This document shows, piece after piece, positions 59,580 through 64,000 of a DNA stretch of 64,000 bases (its first letter is position 1; every line of letters starts with the position of its first letter). The notes under the pieces are model-generated. The model was not told where the DNA came from and searched no databases. It saw only the letters and a program-made list of their open reading frames with translations. Source of the stretch: Symbiodinium natans (taxonomy: Eukaryota > Sar > Dinophyceae > Suessiales > Symbiodiniaceae). Made by a program: the position numbers and the translations under genes. Location: NCBI GenBank assembly GCA_905221605.1, contig CAJNDS010002111.1:127001-191000 (forward strand), in the 5' to 3' direction.

Positions 59580-59691
59580 AGCAAGACCCGAAAAAACATC
59601 CACGTTCCCCTGGTGGCGCCAGGCCTCCTTCTGCAGTTGCTCCAGCTTTGCCTGTCCACTTCGCGAACGCTTCGGGTCTTTGCCCTTGGAT
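59580..59691 (-). pseudogene. coding-like fragment, coiled-coil-like
   Basis: The minus strand reads SGQAKLEQLQKEAWRHQGNV, preceded by KGKDPKRSR. CCCTAAA lies on its right, so this fragment has the opposite polarity to most others. Confidence 0.48.
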
Positions 59692-59727
59692 TAACCCTAA
59701 ACCCTAAACCCTAAACCCTAAACCCTT
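59692..59727 (-). repeat. short (CCCTAAA)n array
   Basis: Five units. Confidence 0.92.
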
Positions 59728-61031
59728 ACGGTCTGTCTCAGGAGTTTAGGATTAACAGCCTTTCGAGCTGGCTGAACCTGAAGGATGCTGTGAGCCGTTG
59801 CCTTGGTAGACTGCTAACTTTTTAAAAACGATGGGCGCCAGAACCTTTGCTCCCGGGGACTAGTCTTAGGGCTTAGGGTTTAAGATTCAAGCGGCTTGCC
59901 CTGCCTCTAAGTCGCAGACACGCGTCTGCAGCGCCCGCGCCTGCGGTGGCAAAACGCTGTGGAGAAGCTGCCCACAAGATTGCGTCGCTTGGGCAGTTCC
60001 CTTCAGGTGGCGTTCCCAGAAGTACCGAAACATAATTAAAAATCCCTATATAATTGTTTAGACAACCACTCACACGTTTCCGAGTGCAGGCGGAAGGACT
60101 CCATGCAATGCTAAGAGATAACTCCGGAAGAAACACGCGAGCAGTCGTTACTTAAGAAACTGCGAGATTCTGGGCAGAGAGCGTTTGCGCGCAATGTTTT
60201 CGGCTGAGCCCGCAGGCAGTCATCCGCTACTTGCAGGATCACCTCCCCTTGTGACACACTGCGGCATGGTTTCCTCGCATGCCGGAGGCGCTGACAAGCC
60301 CTGGTAGGTTGAAAGGCCCTGGGGTTTTTGCCGCAGCCGCAGAATTCACTGGGCCATCGTCTGGACCTCCTTAAGGGCTCCCCAATGGCAGCTTGCCAAG
60401 AACCCTACTATTTCCAGATCGGTACGAGCACCACAGGCATGGTGGGGGGGGAAGGGGGGCGGGAGGGTGCGTCCTTCGTCCCCCCCCGTGCTCTGAAAAG
60501 CTGCAACTCTCATCAAGGCCGCCGTGCCGAAGCGGTATGCTCGTCCCGCAAACCTACAGCACCGCCCTGTGCTCCAATTTCTGCGTAACATTGGCGCAGG
60601 GGGCGGGGGGGGTGGGGGGGGGGAGGGCGATCGCAATGGTGTGGCTCTGCGGGATCTCTATTGTAGGGTTTGAGGTTTCAGGGCGTGTAGCCAGAGCTTA
60701 GGGTACCAACAAGCACATGAAAAGAAATCGTATACTCTGAACTTTAAGCCCCATTGCTCAAAGGCCTTCGAATGCAGCGTTTAGGTCTTTGCGGTGCGCG
60801 GTTAGAGAGCCCCAACCCTGAAACCTTAAACCCCAAAGCTTACAGGGGTAGGCAAGGGGGACGTACCTGCACGACGCTCTAGCTACCGGCTCGCCGCTGA
60901 GATTTTGAGGAGATGGAGGTTGGAACCCAAATTAGGTCATTTTTGCCATGCGCGGGTGCCGCACGGTTGCCAGAAGAGCTTTGGCCTCTCAGCCCGATAC
61001 TATATGCACAAAAAACTACAGACACCTCTCG
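59728..61031. other. unique region, no gene recognised
   Basis: Frames 59873-60136 (minus) and 60328-60701 (plus and minus) overlap. G-rich runs at 60430-60490 and 60596-60625. No gene can be supported. Confidence 0.38.
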
Positions 61032-61146
61032 TTCTTGGAGGTTCACGGGTCGTTATACGTAGGGTTCTATGTACCCCAAGTGGGGTTATAAGCATAACTT
61101 CCATACTTATCACCCTACATCTAACTACCCAATGAACCTCCAAGCT
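61032..61146. mobile_element. MITE family A, full copy
   Basis: CTTGGAGGTTCACGGGTCGT at the left; CCCAATGAACCTCCAAG at the right; interior CCAAGTGGGGTTATAAGCATAA. Confidence 0.83.
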
Positions 61147-61271
61147 GGCCTAGGCCACATCGTTCTTTGGGTTCCACCTCCCTTCTTTGGGGGGCACGCC
61201 CCGCGTTGGAAACGTTCGTAACATTCGTGAGTCTCCCAGGCAGCTCAGGGGCCACCACCTAACAGGAAGCT

Positions 61272-61336
61272 GGTTTAGGGTTTAGGGTTTAGGGTTTAGG
61301 GTTTAGGGTTTAGGGTTTAGGGTTTAGGGTTTGGGG
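61272..61336 (+). repeat. telomere-type (TTTAGGG)n array
   Basis: About nine units. Confidence 0.94.
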
Positions 61337-61530
61337 TTAACGGTCTAGTGTCCGAGGCAGCAACCGGTAGGTGGTGTTGGTTGATTCGGTACCCCAACCT
61401 TGAAGGAAGTTGCGATAATGGAGAATCAATGAGAGCCAATGGCATGACCACTGGGAGGTCACTTCCCAGCATGACCATCCGGCCCCCCTTTCAATCATGA
61501 TAGGCATGAAATCATGCTTGACTACTCCCT

Positions 61531-61600
61531 GTAATATATATATATATACTTATATATATATATATATACTTATATATATATACTTATATATACTCATAAA
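61531..61600. repeat. (TA)n with ACTTATA interruptions
   Basis: Three TA blocks separated by CTTATA. Confidence 0.93.
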
Positions 61601-61724
61601 AATATAAGCATCATAATCTCAGAATATCATCAGATCATCTCTTCCAGTCAGGTTGTGGCGCGGCTGCTGCGACCGCTCTCACTGCTCATCTCCATCCGCC
61701 CTGCCACGCTTCGTGGGATGTGGA

Positions 61725-61823
61725 TTGGGATGTTCCGCCTTTGACTAGCAATCCTTAAGTGGGATTTAAAAAAAAAACTCTGATCCCTGTTAGGGACAGT
61801 TAGTAGAAGGGGGTACATCCCAA
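61725..61823. mobile_element. MITE family B, full copy
   Basis: TTGGGATGTTCCGCCTTTGA at the left; AGAAGGGGGTACATCCCAA at the right; AGCAATCCTTAAGTGGGATT inside. Confidence 0.8.
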
Positions 61824-62006
61824 CTCAGGCATCTCAAGCCAGGCAGCTTAGAGCGTTCGAAATCCCTGCGGGAGCTGGGCCTCCAAAACTGGGGACCTGC
61901 AACAACCCCCCCTCGAACCCCGACGGCCCCGCAACGCCTAGAGACCCCGAAGCCTGAAAAATCCGAGGTCCGACATCAAAAAGTCCTCAAGCCAGCTTCG
62001 GGCTCA

Positions 62007-62130
62007 GGAGTTCAGGGGTTCAGGGGTTCAGGGATTCAGGGTTCGGGGGTTCAGGGGTTCAGGGGTTCAGGAGTTCAGGGGTTCAGGGGTTCAGGGGTTC
62101 AGGCGTTCAGGGGTTCGAGGTTCAGGGGTG
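62007..62130 (+). repeat. GGGGTTCA 8-mer array
   Basis: About 14 GGGGTTCA units, a variant of the TTCAGGG telomere-like family. Confidence 0.93.
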
Positions 62131-62227
62131 TTCAGTTGCGGAGGGTCTGGGGCCTTCGCCACCCGCCCGGCACGACCCGAGCCAACGGCCAAGGCCTTGA
62201 GGTCCCGCGGGACCTGCAGCAGGGTCG

Positions 62228-62965
62228 TACGTATATTACTACTACGATTGTACATATTTTTCCCATTTATAGGTGATCAACTATATACATATTATATTTA
62301 ACTGCGATGTTGTTGTTTGTGGTACTCTGCGATTCTATATGCTTATCATCTTTAAACGATTGTATTATTCATTATCTGCGAGTTGTATTCTTATGGTAAC
62401 ATTCCGTAAACTACTCTGATAATTTCTTATTATATTTAAGTATCTATATGGCAGTACTTTATTCTTACATTACTACCTTCATATATATATATATATATAT
62501 ACATATATAGATATATAAATATATTTTTTGCGCTTCTTGTATAGTATAGAACTAGATTAGTCTGCAACTATATTTATCCCTATATCCCTATATTGCAATA
62601 TTCTCATAGTATTCTAATATTTTACTTTCTGTAGTATTCTAGTACTATATATTACTCTGCCTCTGGATTACTATGACGTTGTATTCTTCTTTGTCATATT
62701 GTTATGTTACTATATGTCTTATTACTATGCTATCATAAAATCATATCATTACACTAGAATATTACTATATGATTATGTGACCGAATATGTCAGCATACTA
62801 CATTATTATGTTATTGTGCTTACACTAGTATATTCGTATATTCATATATTCGTATACTAGTATGTTAGTATATCAGTATATTCGTATATATAGTCTATTA
62901 GTATATATAGTCTATTAGTAGATTTGTATATTAGTATATTGTATATTAGTATATTAGTATATGTG
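62228..62965. other. AT-rich island, about 740 bp
   Basis: Strongly AT-rich, dominated by TACTATA, TAGTATATT and TTATTACTAT words without a fixed period. No open frame of note. Base composition differs sharply from both sides. Confidence 0.8.
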
Positions 62966-63070
62966 AGCTGACATGAGTGCATATGCATCTTCTGCTCTGT
63001 GATGCATTAGGACTCGGCAGACCACCTTGTAGTTTTCCTTTGCATGTAGAGTTTTGCAATTCGTAACAAT

Positions 63071-63089
63071 GCCAATATTTTGGCTCAAG
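63071..63089 (+). other. spliced-leader-like relic
   Basis: GCCAATATTTTGGCTCAAG contains ATTTTGGCTCAAG (63077-63089), the last 13 nt of the dinoflagellate spliced leader, preceded by GCCA as in the leader but with a 3-nt insert. A relic leader would mean that the downstream DNA came from a retro-copied mRNA. A chance match is possible. Confidence 0.35.
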
Positions 63090-63375
63090 TACCGAGCTTG
63101 TGCCTTTGAGCACAGTAGAGTCGTACAGTAGCTCCTAGGTTGCTGTGCGGTCCGACCGGACGCACTCAGGCGTAGCTGCACAAGTGCTTGGACTCGCGAA
63201 GTCGTAAAACAGCGTGACCGGGCTGTGATTGCATTGGCTTAGTGCAAGTCCAGTGCTGGTCGACTTCACAATTGGGGGCTGTTCTGGGAAAGTACAGCTC
63301 TTGTGCCTACGGCCCGAGTGGGCAAGCATTGCTTTGCTTGTCTGTCGCGGTCCGTGACCTGGACGCGTGGACTGT

Positions 63376-63459
63376 GTGCCACGCTTGCGGCCTGTTAACC
63401 AAGGCGCGGCGCTTCGCGTGCCACGCCTGCGGCCTGCTTACCAAGGCGCGGCTTTTCGC
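63376..63459 (+). repeat. 42-bp tandem duplication encoding a CxxC motif
   Basis: GTGCCACGCTTGCGGCCTGT..AACCAAGGCGCGGC is repeated at 63418 with few changes. One frame reads CHACGLLTKARRFACHACGL, two CxxC pairs as in a zinc ribbon. Confidence 0.75.
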
Positions 63460-63473
63460 CTTGTGTTGCGGCA

Positions 63474-64000
63474 ATGTCCGCAGAGGTTGCAGGTCAGGCT
63501 GAGGGCGTCACCCTCCTCGAAGCTATCGAGGGTGGAGACGTTCCCTATCCCGAGCGGATGAGCTACGTCGCTTGGCTTAAGTGGCGTAGGGAGACTGGCA
63601 GCCGTCCATTGTCCAAGCGGGATGGGGTCAGCACTACGCCAGAGCAAGAGGCGGCTCTCTGGCGGAAAGTCATGAAGTTCCTCCATGACGCCGAAGAGGA
63701 GGACGAGGATGAAGAGGAAGAAGAAGAGGACTCCGAGCTAGTCCCTGAGGCCTCGGGCGCTGGAGGCGACAGTCCGCCGCGGGTGGACGTCAGCGCCGCG
63801 GCTAGGGAGCTGGCCATGGTCCCTACCGGTGCTGCCTATGTCCCTGCTACGGCACCAGGGTCCCGCCCGGCGGGACCGTCCGGTCCGCCGTCGACAGCAG
63901 GTTCAGTGCCAGGCACCGCAGAGGGCTTGCAGGCGGAGCTGCGCGCGATTTTCCGTCCAGACCAAGAACCGGTCGCGGACTACTTGACGCGCGTTTCGCG
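63474..64000 (+). CDS. acidic protein, N-terminal part, possible retroelement gag (runs off the window)
   Basis: ATG at 63474-63476 opens a frame that is still open at the window end (175 codons). Residues 1-65 are mixed with aromatic residues (MSYVAWLKWRRETG), residues 73-86 form an Asp/Glu-only run, residues 95-150 are an Ala/Pro/Gly-rich linker, and the visible end (LRAIFRPDQEPVADYLTRVS) resembles the start of a gag-type domain in Ty3/copia elements, where a similar 'DYL.R' phrase is common. It has a high-GC third position, like the genes above. The start is the first ATG after the duplicated CxxC segment. The identification as gag is inference; the frame itself is clear. An alternative is a host acidic protein. 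Confidence 0.6.
   Translation, partial: MSAEVAGQAEGVTLLEAIEGGDVPYPERMSYVAWLKWRRETGSRPLSKRDGVSTTPEQEAALWRKVMKFLHDAEEEDEDEEEEEEDSELVPEASGAGGDSPPRVDVSAAARELAMVPTGAAYVPATAPGSRPAGPSGPPSTAGSVPGTAEGLQAELRAIFRPDQEPVADYLTRVS

Noticed and set aside
62228-62965. Mitochondrial insertion
   Set aside because: High AT content alone; no organelle gene or rRNA segment was recognisable.
1-64000. Exons of one or a few large genes with telomere-repeat introns
   Set aside because: The protein-like pieces lie on both strands in mixed order and most lack consistent splice sites, so a single gene model fails; not fully excluded without transcripts.

Overview
The window looks like nuclear DNA of a eukaryotic alga, most probably a dinoflagellate or close relative. 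This is inferred from: (i) pervasive TTTAGGG repeats, the telomere unit of dinoflagellates, chromerids, green algae and plants; (ii) very low gene density; (iii) a Rab-like GTPase gene split by two short GT-AG introns that have terminal inverted repeats and target-site duplications (introner-like elements); and (iv) a 13-nt match to the 3' end of the dinoflagellate spliced leader upstream of the last ORF. No rRNA, tRNA, CRISPR or bacterial operon structure was seen.

Layout. 1-7.1 kb: dense telomere-repeat arrays, short coding-like fragments and MITE-like palindromes. 7.1-9.9 kb: mostly unique DNA without a recognised gene. 9.9-11.4 kb (-): a multi-pass membrane protein gene with a frame break near its end. 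12.05-13.29 kb: a 1.2-kb polypurine satellite. 14-15.1 kb: telomere arrays and fragments. 15.9-16.4 kb (-): a conserved-looking small gene whose stop codon is followed almost at once by telomere repeats. 16.5-23 kb: telomere arrays (one about 480 bp) and MITEs. 23.4-24.3 kb (-): the Rab-like gene with two introners. 24.5-45.7 kb: arrays, MITEs, simple repeats and fragments. 46.0-46.9 kb (-): a secreted ankyrin-repeat protein. 47-53 kb: repeats and fragments. 53.0-53.8 kb (-): a decayed, proline-rich, retroelement-like coding region. 53.8-57.9 kb: microsatellites and arrays. 57.9-59.0 kb: eight copies of a 148-bp satellite. 59-62 kb: MITEs and arrays. 62.2-63.0 kb: a very AT-rich island. 63.47 kb to the end (+): an open acidic ORF, possibly a retroelement gag.

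The most striking feature is the arrangement of telomere arrays. At about 18 places a 70-150 bp stretch that reads as protein on one strand or the other (often coiled-coil-like) has CCCTAAA repeats on its left and TTTAGGG repeats on its right. That is the polarity of a linear DNA fragment healed by telomerase at both ends. Telomere repeats also interrupt MITE copies, and one MITE family sits at the TA of TTTAGGG units. Telomere-repeat addition, fragment capture and small transposons therefore seem to have built this region together. All identifications come from reading the sequence; no database search was possible.
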